From Desulfobulbaceae bacterium (lineage in GTDB: Bacteria; Desulfobacterota; Desulfobulbia; Desulfobulbales; Desulfobulbaceae), in assembly GCA_024763055.1 (NCBI GenBank), contig JANTGH010000005.1:1-54332 (forward strand): a stretch of 54,332 bases of DNA, written 5' to 3'. Shown here piece after piece: positions 35,826-45,887 of this stretch; the first letter of the stretch is position 1; each line of letters opens with the position of its first letter. Made by a program: the position numbers and the translations under genes. The notes beneath the pieces were generated by a model, which saw only the letters and a program-made list of their open reading frames with translations, made no database searches and had not been told where the DNA came from.

Positions 35826-36257
35826 ATGATTACGTTAGACGTTACCTTGATAGTACATCTTGTTATTATGCTTACTATGATGTTTGTTCTCAATGCAATA
35901 CTCTATAAGCCCATTCTTGCTATTTTGAAAAAGCGGCAGGAAAAAATCGATGGGCTTAATAATGATGCTGACCAGTTTGAAGAAAATGCCCGTCATCGTC
36001 AGGCCGAAGTAGATAAGAAGATGCATGAGGCAAGTATGAAAGCAAAAAAGGCTCTTGATGGCGCCCGGAGTGAAGCGCAGGTTGTCGGTGCTGAAAAGCT
36101 TGCGGCAATCAGGCAGGAAGCGGATGGGGAAAAAGAAAAACAGTTAAGCGCGCTTCGCACCGAAATACAGACCGCCAGAAAAGAGCTTCAGGATAATACG
36201 GCTGGGTTTGCCCAGGAAATGGCTGCAAAGATACTTGGAAGGAGTCTGGAGGCATGA
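35826..36257 (+). CDS. atpF': ATP synthase F0 subunit b' (AtpF')
   Basis: 143 residues: one N-terminal membrane helix (LIVHLVIMLTMMFVLNAI, then YKPILAILKKR) and a long charged coiled coil to the C-terminus. It forms half of the peripheral stalk that ties F0 to F1. Bacteria with b and b' use a heterodimer. AGGAG precedes ATG 35826. It overlaps the b gene by 4 bp. Genes for F0 a and c are not in this operon and must be elsewhere. Confidence 0.92.
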   Translation: MITLDVTLIVHLVIMLTMMFVLNAILYKPILAILKKRQEKIDGLNNDADQFEENARHRQAEVDKKMHEASMKAKKALDGARSEAQVVGAEKLAAIRQEADGEKEKQLSALRTEIQTARKELQDNTAGFAQEMAAKILGRSLEA

Positions 36258-36979
36258 AGGTGAAAATAATTAAGATTGTTCTGCCTGTACTGTTGGCAGT
36301 TGCCCTTTGTGCGGCGCCAGCAGTTTTTGCTGCGGAACATGGAGCTGCAGAGGCAATTGCTGCAGATGGTCAGGCGTTGCATGGTGTTGAAGCAGGGCAC
36401 GGTGAGCAGGCTGCAGAAATGGCGGTTGCGGTTCACGAGGGTGCAGGTGGTGCTGTTGAGCACGCGGCTGGAGAGCATCATGCGCCAATGATTACACCAG
36501 CCAAACTGAAAGACTTGTTTTGGTTGACATTAAACTTTCTGGGTCTTGTAATTATCCTGGTAAAGTTTCTCGCCAAGCCCATCAGCTCCGCGTTAATCGG
36601 TCGTCAGGTACAGATCAAAGAGGAGCTGGAAAATCTGCAGCTGAAAAGAGATGAAGCCGAGCGTTCTTATAAAGAGTTCGAGTCTCGATTGGCCGGCATG
36701 GAAAAAGAGATGGAAGGCGTTGTAGAAAAAGCTGTTGCTCTTGCTGAAACTGAGAAAAAGAGAATTCTTGAAGAGGCTGAGCGGGCAGCTGAAGATATTA
36801 AGCGTCAAGCGGAAGCAGCAGTAATGGCTGAGCTGGTTGATGCGAAGCGTTCATTGCGCGATGAGGTTGCCGATCAGGCGGCCGCTATGGCTGAAGAGTT
36901 GATCGTGAAAAATCTGACCCCTAAGGATCAGGTCGCGATTACTGAACAGTATCTTGACAGAGTGGGTGCGGTACAGTGA
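36254..36979 (+). CDS. atpF: ATP synthase F0 subunit b with signal-like N-terminal extension
   Basis: 241 residues, longer than the usual 155-170. Residues 1-26 look like a signal peptide (VLPVLLAVALCAAPAVFA, cleavage-like AVFA-AE). A 54-residue Ala/Glu/Gly/His-rich linker follows (about 27-80, several EHGA/HGVEAGHG-like pieces), then the normal b-subunit helix (LFWLTLNFLGLVIILVKFLA, 88-107) and the stalk coiled coil. Signal-like b subunits occur in other delta-proteobacteria, so the extension is probably real. If cleaved, the linker would face the periplasm; if not, it adds a second helix. It overlaps b' and atpH by 4 bp each. Confidence 0.92.
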   Translation: MKVKIIKIVLPVLLAVALCAAPAVFAAEHGAAEAIAADGQALHGVEAGHGEQAAEMAVAVHEGAGGAVEHAAGEHHAPMITPAKLKDLFWLTLNFLGLVIILVKFLAKPISSALIGRQVQIKEELENLQLKRDEAERSYKEFESRLAGMEKEMEGVVEKAVALAETEKKRILEEAERAAEDIKRQAEAAVMAELVDAKRSLRDEVADQAAAMAEELIVKNLTPKDQVAITEQYLDRVGAVQ

Positions 36980-37518
36980 GACAGACTATCTTAGCACAAC
37001 GGTATGCCAGGGCGCTTTTTTCCCTTGGCAAAGAGAAAGGGAAAAATGAAAGTTACAGCAAGGCGCTCGGCGCAATTGCTGAGCTCTATAAAGAGGAATC
37101 TATAGAGAATGCTTTGATCAATCCGTTATATCCGCTTGATGTCAGGCAAAAGGTTATGGCAAAAATTGCCAAATCAGCCAAAGCGGATACAATCTTGACC
37201 AGTTTCTTGAATCTTCTCGTTGAGAAGAAGAGAGCGGATATCCTGCCGGATATTGCTCATGAGATGCAGGTCATGGTTGATCAGGAGCAGAACATCAGCC
37301 ATGGTTCAGTGGTATCGGCCATCAAGCTTGATAAAGCCCTGAAGGAAAAAATCCAGCAGGCTCTGGAAAAAATTACAGGAAACAAGGTCATGCTTGAGGC
37401 CAGTGTCGATCCATCCATCATTGGCGGTGTCATCGCCAAGGTGGGCGACCTGGTACTTGATGGGAGTATAAAAACACAACTTAATGGATTAAAAGAGTCT
37501 ATCAAGGGGAGAGAATAG
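36976..37518 (+). CDS. atpH: ATP synthase F1 subunit delta
   Basis: 180 residues, normal size; GTG start overlapping the b-subunit stop (GTGA). N-terminal [19 protein letters not shown] is the F1-binding helix bundle, and the C-terminal part [20 protein letters not shown] is the OSCP/delta signature. It joins the top of F1 to the b/b' stalk. Confidence 0.96.
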   Translation: MRQTILAQRYARALFSLGKEKGKNESYSKALGAIAELYKEESIENALINPLYPLDVRQKVMAKIAKSAKADTILTSFLNLLVEKKRADILPDIAHEMQVMVDQEQNISHGSVVSAIKLDKALKEKIQQALEKITGNKVMLEASVDPSIIGGVIAKVGDLVLDGSIKTQLNGLKESIKGRE

Positions 37519-37522
37519 TCAA

Positions 37523-39046
37523 ATGCAGATCAAAGCCGAAGAAATCAGTCAGATCATTAAGGATCAAATAGCTGGCTACGAAAGTGATGTAGACCTGAAG
37601 GAAACAGGAACAGTTCTCTCCGTTGGTGACGGTATTGCCCGTGTTTATGGCGTAGAGAATTGTCAGGCCATGGAGCTGCTTGAGTTTCCAGGCGGTATTA
37701 TGGGCCTTGCCCTCAACCTTGAGGAAGATAACGTCGGTGTCGCCGTTATGGGTGATGTGCGTTATATTAAAGAGGGTGATACGGTGAAACGAACTGGTCG
37801 TATCGCTGAGGTTCCGGTTGGTCCTCCTCTGGAAGGACGAGTCGTTGACGGTATCGGCCAGCCTATTGACGGCAAGGGGCCGATCGAAGGTGCTGAGAGC
37901 AGGAAGATGGAAGTTTTGGCTCCCGGTGTTATTGCCCGTAAAGGTGTTCATGAGCCCTGCTATACCGGTTATAAGGCCGTTGACGGCATGACTCCGGTTG
38001 GTCGTGGTCAGCGCGAATTGATTATTGGTGACCGCCAGATCGGTAAGACTGCACTCTGCGTTGACGCCATCATTGCCCAGAAAGAAACCGATGTCCATTG
38101 TATCTATGTGGCTACCGGTCAGAAAAAATCCACAGTAGCTCTGGTTGTTGAGGCCCTGCGTAAGCATGGCGCAATGGAATATACCACTGTTGTCGCGGCC
38201 TGTGCATCCGATCCTGCTCCAATGCAGTATGTATCAGCCATGGTTGGTTGCGCAATGGGTGAGTATTTTCGTGATAATGGTCAGCACGCACTGATCATCT
38301 ATGATGATCTTTCCAAACAGGCCGTGTCTTATCGTGAGCTTTCCCTGCTGCTCAGGCGTCCTCCGGGACGTGAGGCCTATCCCGGTGATATTTTCTTTAA
38401 CCATTCCCGTCTTCTTGAGCGGGCGGCCAAGGTAAGTGACGATCTCGGCGCTGGATCTCTAACCGCATTACCGATTATTGAAACTCAGGCCGGTGATGTA
38501 TCCGCCTTTATTCCTACAAACGTTATTTCAATCACCGATGGCCAGGTTTTTCTTGAGCCAAGCCTGTTTTTTGCCGGTGTTCGACCCGCCATCAACGTTG
38601 GTATTTCCGTATCTCGTGTTGGTGGCGCCGCCCAGGTTAAGGCGATGAAACAGGTTGCCGGTACCCTTCGACTTGATCTGGCTCAGTATCGAGAGCTCGC
38701 TGCTTTTGCTGGTTTCGGCTCTGATCTTGATGCCGCTACCCAGGCCCAGTTAACCCGTGGTGAGCGTCTTGTAGAAGCTCTCAAGCAGCCGCAGTATCAA
38801 CCCTTGAGCATGGAAAAACAGGTTACCATCCTGTTTGCCGGCACAAAGGGTTTTCTTGATGAATTTCCGGTGAATGTTATTGGAGAATATGAGCAGGAGC
38901 TGTATACCTACATTGAAAGCAATGAACCGTCTATTTTTTCCGATTTAAAAAATAAACAGGAAATCGACTCTGGTCTTGAAGAAAAAATGCGTAAAGCAAT
39001 TACCGCATTTGGTGAGACGTTTAAGGCCACAAAAGGGCTGAATTAA
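37523..39046 (+). CDS. atpA: ATP synthase F1 subunit alpha
   Basis: 507 residues. Walker A GDRQIGKT is at about 170-177; the family signature [17 protein letters not shown] and the motif [12 protein letters not shown] are present. It forms the non-catalytic nucleotide sites of the F1 hexamer. GGGGAGAG lies upstream of ATG 37523. Sequence is fully typical, with no insertions. Confidence 0.99.
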   Translation: MQIKAEEISQIIKDQIAGYESDVDLKETGTVLSVGDGIARVYGVENCQAMELLEFPGGIMGLALNLEEDNVGVAVMGDVRYIKEGDTVKRTGRIAEVPVGPPLEGRVVDGIGQPIDGKGPIEGAESRKMEVLAPGVIARKGVHEPCYTGYKAVDGMTPVGRGQRELIIGDRQIGKTALCVDAIIAQKETDVHCIYVATGQKKSTVALVVEALRKHGAMEYTTVVAACASDPAPMQYVSAMVGCAMGEYFRDNGQHALIIYDDLSKQAVSYRELSLLLRRPPGREAYPGDIFFNHSRLLERAAKVSDDLGAGSLTALPIIETQAGDVSAFIPTNVISITDGQVFLEPSLFFAGVRPAINVGISVSRVGGAAQVKAMKQVAGTLRLDLAQYRELAAFAGFGSDLDAATQAQLTRGERLVEALKQPQYQPLSMEKQVTILFAGTKGFLDEFPVNVIGEYEQELYTYIESNEPSIFSDLKNKQEIDSGLEEKMRKAITAFGETFKATKGLN

Positions 39047-39064
39047 GCATAGAGGAAGCAATCC

Positions 39065-39946
39065 ATGCCAGGATTAAAGGATGTCAAAGATAAAATAGAG
39101 GGTGTCACCAAGACCTCGCAGATCACCCAGGCAATGAATATGGTTGCCTCGGCCAAGTTGCGGGGTGCGCAGGAGAAGATGGAAGCCTTCCGACCCTATT
39201 CGGAAAAATTTTCCGAGACCATGGGTGACCTTTCCGGAGGAATGGATGGAAGTAACCTTCCCCTGATGGAAGTGCGTGAAGTCAAGTCGGTAGAGATTGT
39301 CGTCGTAACTTCAGATCGTGGGCTGTGTGGCAGTTTTAATGCTCACATCCTTTCCACTGCGCTTAATCTCATGCAACAATATGAGAGTGAAGGGAAAAAG
39401 GTTTCCTTTGTAACGGTCGGCAATAAAGCGCAGCAGGGTCTGAAGCGAACAGGGAAGATTCGAGCTTCGTTTAAGGATATCATGGGTACTTTTCAGATGT
39501 ATAACGCCCGTGAGATCTCCATGGGGATCAGTGAGAATTTCATCAACGGTGAAAGTGATCAGGTTGATCTTATTTACGGTAAATTCCATTCGGTAGCCGT
39601 TCAGAAACCTGAAGTTGAAGAGTTATTGCCCATTAAGCCTGTTGAAAGCGAAGAGGAAGTTGAAGAAAAGAAAAGCGAGGTGAGCGGCGCCTATATATAC
39701 GAGCCAGATCCGGAAGAGATCATGGAGGTATTACTGCCGTTGTATCTCAATGTTCAGGTATATCATGCCATGATTGAGGTTGGAGCCAGTGAGCATGCCG
39801 CCCGTATGACGGCGATGGACAATGCAACCAATGCCTGTAAAGATATGATAGCTGAACTTACTCAGCTTTATAATAAAGCTCGTCAGGCAGCCATTACCGG
39901 CGAGTTGATGGATATTGTCGGTGGTGCTGAGGCGCTGAAAGGCTAA
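39065..39946 (+). CDS. atpG: ATP synthase F1 subunit gamma
   Basis: 293 residues. N-terminal helix VKDKIEGVTKTSQITQAMNM and C-terminal helix ASEHAARMTAMDNATNACKD form the central shaft. The globular middle has DRGLCGSFN. An acidic stretch (VESEEEVEEKKSEV, about 195-208) lies in the family's variable loop. Standard place between atpA and atpD. Confidence 0.98.
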   Translation: MPGLKDVKDKIEGVTKTSQITQAMNMVASAKLRGAQEKMEAFRPYSEKFSETMGDLSGGMDGSNLPLMEVREVKSVEIVVVTSDRGLCGSFNAHILSTALNLMQQYESEGKKVSFVTVGNKAQQGLKRTGKIRASFKDIMGTFQMYNAREISMGISENFINGESDQVDLIYGKFHSVAVQKPEVEELLPIKPVESEEEVEEKKSEVSGAYIYEPDPEEIMEVLLPLYLNVQVYHAMIEVGASEHAARMTAMDNATNACKDMIAELTQLYNKARQAAITGELMDIVGGAEALKG

Positions 39947-39976
39947 CGAAACTACCTTGCGTATTTAATCTGATAG

Positions 39977-41413
<1,437 letters not shown>

Positions 41414-41447
41414 CGTAGAGAGCGTAAGCTGAACCGAGGTGTAAACG

Positions 41448-41864
41448 ATGGCACAGATTCATCTTGAAGTCGTCACTCCCAGCGGACCTGTAATCAGTGA
41501 TGATGTAGACATTGTCACTGCTCCCGGTGTCGGTGGTGAGTTTGGCGTCCTGGCAAATCATGCTCCTTTTTTGAGCACGATAAAAACAGGTACCTTGAAT
41601 TTCAAGAAAGACAATCAGACCAAGTATCTTATGGTCAGTGGTGGTTTTTCAGAGGTATCAAACAATAAAATTACCTTTCTTGTGGAAAGTGCGGAGTTCG
41701 GGCATGATATTGATGTCGATCGCGCCATGCGGGCCAGGGAACGGGCTGAAAGGCGTATTTCCCAGGCTGAGTCACAGACGGAGAAAATAAATCGTGTTCG
41801 GGCTGAGGCTGCGTTACAACGCTCACTTGCCAGAATACGGACGGCGGAACTTGCCAAGCAATAG
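41448..41864 (+). CDS. atpC: ATP synthase F1 subunit epsilon
   Basis: 138 residues. N-terminal beta sandwich ([18 protein letters not shown], then [17 protein letters not shown]) and C-terminal two-helix inhibitor domain ([17 protein letters not shown] region). It binds gamma and limits ATP hydrolysis. Last gene of the operon, followed by a strong terminator 24 bp later. Confidence 0.98.
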   Translation: MAQIHLEVVTPSGPVISDDVDIVTAPGVGGEFGVLANHAPFLSTIKTGTLNFKKDNQTKYLMVSGGFSEVSNNKITFLVESAEFGHDIDVDRAMRARERAERRISQAESQTEKINRVRAEAALQRSLARIRTAELAKQ

Positions 41865-41887
41865 ACATAATTCTTTACATTTTTTCA

Positions 41888-41918
41888 GGCCGTCCCGACA
41901 GGGACGGCCTTTTTTTTC
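41888..41918 (+). terminator. Intrinsic terminator of the ATP synthase operon
   Basis: GGCCGTCCC (41888-41896), loop GACA, GGGACGGCC (41901-41909), then eight or nine T residues. Confidence 0.96.
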
Positions 41919-42005
41919 ATATCTGCATTACCCTTGTCCCGGAAGCTGGAATTTTTTTCAGTTCCTTCTCCTGCCGCATTTCCAGCCTTTCAATTTGGAG
42001 GAATT

Positions 42006-43424
42006 ATGAAGCCCAAAGAACGTATGGCAATACCCCGTCACTATCCCAAGGAACTCCCCCCTGAAGAACGCATTACAAATTTCAAGGAAGTTACGTTCGG
42101 CTTTGATGAGGAAACGGCAATCCTTGAAGCAAATCGCTGCCTTCAATGTAAAAAACCTTTTTGTATACAAGGATGTCCAATTCATAATGATATTCCGGGA
42201 TTTATAGCACTACTCAGGGAGAAGAAATTTGAGGAAGCCTATTGGAAGGTCAGGGAAACCAGCACCATGCCTTCAGTATGCTCTCGTGTTTGTCCCCATG
42301 AATTTCAGTGTGAAGGTGCATGTGTACGAGGCAAGAAGGGTGAACCCGTTTCTATCGGCATGCTGGAAAGGTATTTAACTGATTGGATGGTTGCCAACGG
42401 CAAAAATATGTACAAAGAGTGCGCCCGGGCCAATGGTAAAAAAGTGGCGATTATCGGCTCCGGACCGGCAGGGATGACGGTTGCCCACCTTCTTTCTCAT
42501 CAGGGATACAGTTGCACTATTTTTGAGGCTCTTCCAATTTTTGGAGGAATGTTGTCCGTCGGTATTCCCCATTATCGACTTCCCCGTGATATTATCGGCG
42601 CGGAGCTCTACGCGCTTAAACACTGTGGGGTTGATATAGTGTATGGGACGACTATTGGACGTGATAAAATACTCGCAGAGCTTAAGAAAGAAGGATTTGA
42701 AACAGCTTTCCTTGGTATTGGCGCTCATGAAAGCCGGAAGCTTGGCATTGAAGGAGAAGAGGACACTCAAGGGGTTCTCCATGGTGTTGATTATCTTCGC
42801 CGGGTCCTGAGTGGCGAGGACGTAACTATCGGTAACAGGGTCGTGGTCGTTGGTGGTGGCAATGTTGCCATAGATGTGGCACGGGTCGCACTCCGCCGAG
42901 GTTCCAAAGATGTTTTTATTCTTTATCGCCGCACCAAAGAAGAAATGCCCGCTTCAAGCGTGGAAATTCATCATCTTGAAGAAGAGGGCGTTCGTATAGA
43001 GATGCTTGCAGCTCCAGTGAAGATCCACCAACAGGATGGCAAGATGACCGGAGTAGAATGCGTTCGCATGGAACTTGGCGAACCCGATGACTCCGGGCGT
43101 CGGAGGCCGGTGGTTAAGGAAGGGTCGAATTTTATTATTGAAGCGGATTCCATCATCCCTGCCATCAGCCAAAAGGTAAACCATACGGCTGATAAAGGAC
43201 TGCAGATGAAAATTGAATCATGGGGAACTTATCGTGTTAATCCCAAGACATTGCAGACCAGTATTGAATGGATTTTTGCCGGTGGCGATGATGTTCTTGG
43301 GCCCCAGACAGTAGCTAAAGCCATCTATCAGGGCAAGGTGGCTGCAGAGTCCATGCACAGATATATGCAGGGACAGGACTTATTCGAAGGACGGGACCTT
43401 ACCTGCTATATGGTTGACTGGTAG
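42006..43424 (+). CDS. gltA: NADPH-dependent glutamate synthase-like flavoprotein (GltA/NfnB/SudA family)
   Basis: 472 residues from ATG 42006 with a GGAGG site; the open frame extends 24 codons further up without support. The N-terminal domain carries eight cysteines for two [4Fe-4S] clusters: Cys45, 48, 53, 57 and Cys92, 96, 102, 106. FAD binding is by KKVAIIGSGPAGMTVAH, and NAD(P) binding is by VVVGGGNVAIDVARVALRRG with the FILYRRTKEEMPA strand. The stand-alone form fits homotetrameric GltA of archaea and delta-proteobacteria, or NfnB/SudA, the large subunit of electron-bifurcating transhydrogenase. No NfnA partner or GltB large subunit is adjacent, so glutamate synthase, sulfide dehydrogenase or transhydrogenase cannot be told apart here. 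(The symbol does not mean citrate synthase.). Confidence 0.85.
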   Translation: MKPKERMAIPRHYPKELPPEERITNFKEVTFGFDEETAILEANRCLQCKKPFCIQGCPIHNDIPGFIALLREKKFEEAYWKVRETSTMPSVCSRVCPHEFQCEGACVRGKKGEPVSIGMLERYLTDWMVANGKNMYKECARANGKKVAIIGSGPAGMTVAHLLSHQGYSCTIFEALPIFGGMLSVGIPHYRLPRDIIGAELYALKHCGVDIVYGTTIGRDKILAELKKEGFETAFLGIGAHESRKLGIEGEEDTQGVLHGVDYLRRVLSGEDVTIGNRVVVVGGGNVAIDVARVALRRGSKDVFILYRRTKEEMPASSVEIHHLEEEGVRIEMLAAPVKIHQQDGKMTGVECVRMELGEPDDSGRRRPVVKEGSNFIIEADSIIPAISQKVNHTADKGLQMKIESWGTYRVNPKTLQTSIEWIFAGGDDVLGPQTVAKAIYQGKVAAESMHRYMQGQDLFEGRDLTCYMVDW

Positions 43425-43581
43425 GAAAGTTTCATCTTCAGATAGAGCGATAGTTTATACCGGTATCGTATGTCGTCCCATGGCCACAATGGTAATCTCA
43501 TATTTTCCAAGTAATCTGCTGCAAGACTTGAAAACACCATGCCTGCTTTGTTGCAGCTCCAAAAAGAATCCTTGATATACT

Positions 43582-43759
43582 TGATGGACTCGTAAAAAGT
43601 GCCAAGGCAGTTCAAGTCTTCAAATCCGTCATCCCCGAGGTAGTAGTCGGGGATCCATAACGTGGCGAAACAACTGGATTCCCGCCCAACAGACCACGGG
43701 AATGTCGAGATTAGCAGAATGCAGGATTACGGATTTGAAGACTTTTTAAGACTATGTCA
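43582..43759. repeat. MITE-like element with long inverted repeats
   Basis: The gap 43425-43875 (451 bp) has no convincing gene. Inside it, AGTCTTCAAATCCGT (43615-43629) is repeated in perfect inverted form at 43729-43743. The outer ends TGATGGACTCGTAAAAAGT (43582-43600) and the complement of 43741-43759 match at 14 of 19 positions. The interior has the CGTCATCCCCGA...TCGGGGAT and GGATTCCCGCCC...GGGAAT palindromes common in dispersed repeats of Desulfobulbales genomes. There is no coding capacity, so it would need a transposase in trans. The remaining ends of the gap show nothing further. Confidence 0.75.
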
Positions 43760-43875
43760 TACTTCAGTATATCTTCGATTTTTTTAGAGCTTTTCCTCGA
43801 AGGTCTCACTTCGTTCACTACCTGCATTCACTGCCTTTTTCGGTTTTTGGCGACGATTTTTGTAAAATATGCGGG

Positions 43876-45735
43876 TTAGAGCTGTGCCGCTGCCGTGGAA
43901 TGGTGGCTGATGTAAGCGGCCACCCCTGCAGCAATTTGATCGGCAATGTCCTCAAGATAGTCATCATCTTGAAGAAGTCTTGCCTCTTTTTGATTGGTAA
44001 TAAAAGAAATTTCCGCCAAAATAGCAGGCATTTGTGCACCGATCAGGACATAAAAAGGAGCCTGTTTAACCCCATGATCCTTCACGGAATACTTGTCCTG
44101 TCTCAGGCCCGATACCAGATTGTTTTGAACAAATTGGGCCAATCTGGAGGATTCTAGGATTTTTGAATTTTGCATCAGGTCGGTGAGGATATCCTGCATG
44201 TCACTGATGTTGTGCGTTGAAGTGGCATTTTCCCGGGCCGCCACCCGCATGGCTTCGGCATTCGTTGCCAGGTTCAGGTAAAAGGTTTCTATGCCCCGTA
44301 TTGATTTGTCCGGATGGGCATTAACGTGAACGGAAACAAAGAGGTCCGCACCCGCTGTATTGGCGATTGCCGTGCGTTCCTCGAGCGGCAGAAATGTATC
44401 TGAGTTCCTTGTGAGTGTCACTTCATAATTATATTTTTTTCCCAGGATCGTTTTTATCTTTTTTGCGACCTTCAGCACAATATTTTTTTCTTTTAATCCA
44501 AAGGCCATGGCACCGGGATCTTTGCCGCCATGACCGGGATCAATGATAATTTTTCGTATGCCGAGACCTAACTGCTGAGCCAGAGAAAGACGCGGCACCG
44601 TGGTGTCCTTTTTTCGATCGTGTTTTTTATGCGTTTGTCGAGGTTTCCATTTTTTTATGTCAGCAAGAGTAACAAAGATATTTGTCGATTTATTCTCCCT
44701 GACCTCAGGTGTTTTTTTAGATTTTTCAGCAGGTGAAGATGGTTGTGCAGCTCTTTTCGGTTTGTTCTTTTTAATACCATGGACATCGACAACGACCCTG
44801 AAAGGATCGTTCAGGTTAAAAATTTTGTAATCCGAAATTGATTCAATATCGAGAACTACCCGTACCGTATCGCCATCGAATTGACCGGTACGTACTCGCC
44901 GCAGAAGTCCATCTTCAATGGGAAGAGGTACTCGAAATTTGGATGGAATGTAACTTTGACTGAAGTCAATATACAACCGTCTTGGCTGGTCCCCGTCTTT
45001 TTCTAAAAGACGGGTTGAATACTGGACTGCTGTTGAGGCTTGAACAACTACCCGGGTATAATCATCTGAAGACCAATATTTGACAGGGAGAATTTTGGCT
45101 GTCTGCTGGCGGGAATCTTTGTTTGCGGGATTCGGCAGGGAAATTTTTCCGGATTTGTCAATCTCTCTGAGGTGAGCGAGCGCTTGATTGTATTTATCAC
45201 CTTTTGTATAGCTCTTGACTATTTTCCTATAGATCTTTGCCGCTTTTTTCAGGTCGTTTTTTCTATTCTTATAGAGTTCAGCAGCTGCGAACAGCGCATC
45301 GTCGGCAAGTTTGTTGTCTGGAAAAAAAGATGAAACTTTGAGAAAATAGTTGAGAGACTCCTCAAGATCGATGGGAAGATGAAAGCGTTGATACATCCGT
45401 CGGTACATCCTGGCAATCATATAAAGACATGAGGGTGCAAGCATACCTTTGGTGTCCGTCAGGTAAATACGGCGAAAGTTACGTACCCCTGATAACCAGT
45501 TTTTGCGTTCACCGCCGGCAAGAGCATCATGTTCCAGTGTATAGGCATATTTTTTTGCTGTTTTATACAGGTCGTTTTTATCAGCCCTCAGGATGAGGGC
45601 GCCCTGCGGATTATCTCCAGCGAACAAGGGGTGAAGAAAAGGAGGGGCGATCAGGCAGGCTCCAAGGGATAGGAGAATAAGCAGGCGGACGATAATGCAG
45701 CGAATGTCCATCAGGCGGGAAGAGATGAGCATCAT
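43876..45735 (-). CDS. N-acetylmuramoyl-L-alanine amidase (AMIN + Amidase_3)
   Basis: 619 residues, exported (signal near IRCIIVRLLILLSLGACLIA). Three parts: an N-terminal TPR-like region (about 40-200, LADDALFAAAELYKNRK), an AMIN domain (about 215-315, TRVVVQASTAVQYS, then RVVLDIESISDYKIFNL) that binds the cell wall or division site, and a zinc amidase domain (about 393-612) starting KIIIDPGHGGKDPGA, with the later VSVHVNAHPD and ILAEISFITN zinc/catalytic motifs. It cleaves the peptide stem from peptidoglycan during cell separation. The N-terminal TPR region is an addition to the usual AmiC layout. ATG 45735 or 45732 are both possible. Confidence 0.93.
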   Translation of the reverse strand: MMLISSRLMDIRCIIVRLLILLSLGACLIAPPFLHPLFAGDNPQGALILRADKNDLYKTAKKYAYTLEHDALAGGERKNWLSGVRNFRRIYLTDTKGMLAPSCLYMIARMYRRMYQRFHLPIDLEESLNYFLKVSSFFPDNKLADDALFAAAELYKNRKNDLKKAAKIYRKIVKSYTKGDKYNQALAHLREIDKSGKISLPNPANKDSRQQTAKILPVKYWSSDDYTRVVVQASTAVQYSTRLLEKDGDQPRRLYIDFSQSYIPSKFRVPLPIEDGLLRRVRTGQFDGDTVRVVLDIESISDYKIFNLNDPFRVVVDVHGIKKNKPKRAAQPSSPAEKSKKTPEVRENKSTNIFVTLADIKKWKPRQTHKKHDRKKDTTVPRLSLAQQLGLGIRKIIIDPGHGGKDPGAMAFGLKEKNIVLKVAKKIKTILGKKYNYEVTLTRNSDTFLPLEERTAIANTAGADLFVSVHVNAHPDKSIRGIETFYLNLATNAEAMRVAARENATSTHNISDMQDILTDLMQNSKILESSRLAQFVQNNLVSGLRQDKYSVKDHGVKQAPFYVLIGAQMPAILAEISFITNQKEARLLQDDDYLEDIADQIAAGVAAYISHHSTAAAQL

Positions 45736-45887
45736 GTTGTCACTGGCGCCTGTTAGAGCTGGAGTTTTTCAAAATGTATTCCAAGCATTGAGAGTTTCTG
45801 CAGATAGGTGCCATTATAGTATCCTTGCTTAACTATACCGTATTGACTAAGAGAGGTAAAATAAATTGTCCTGCAAGGGGTTCGGAT

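Noticed and set aside
43406-43615. 69-codon minus-strand frame in the gap after the flavoprotein gene
   Set aside because: Overlaps the MITE-like element and the end of the flavoprotein gene, has no ribosome binding site and no recognisable features.
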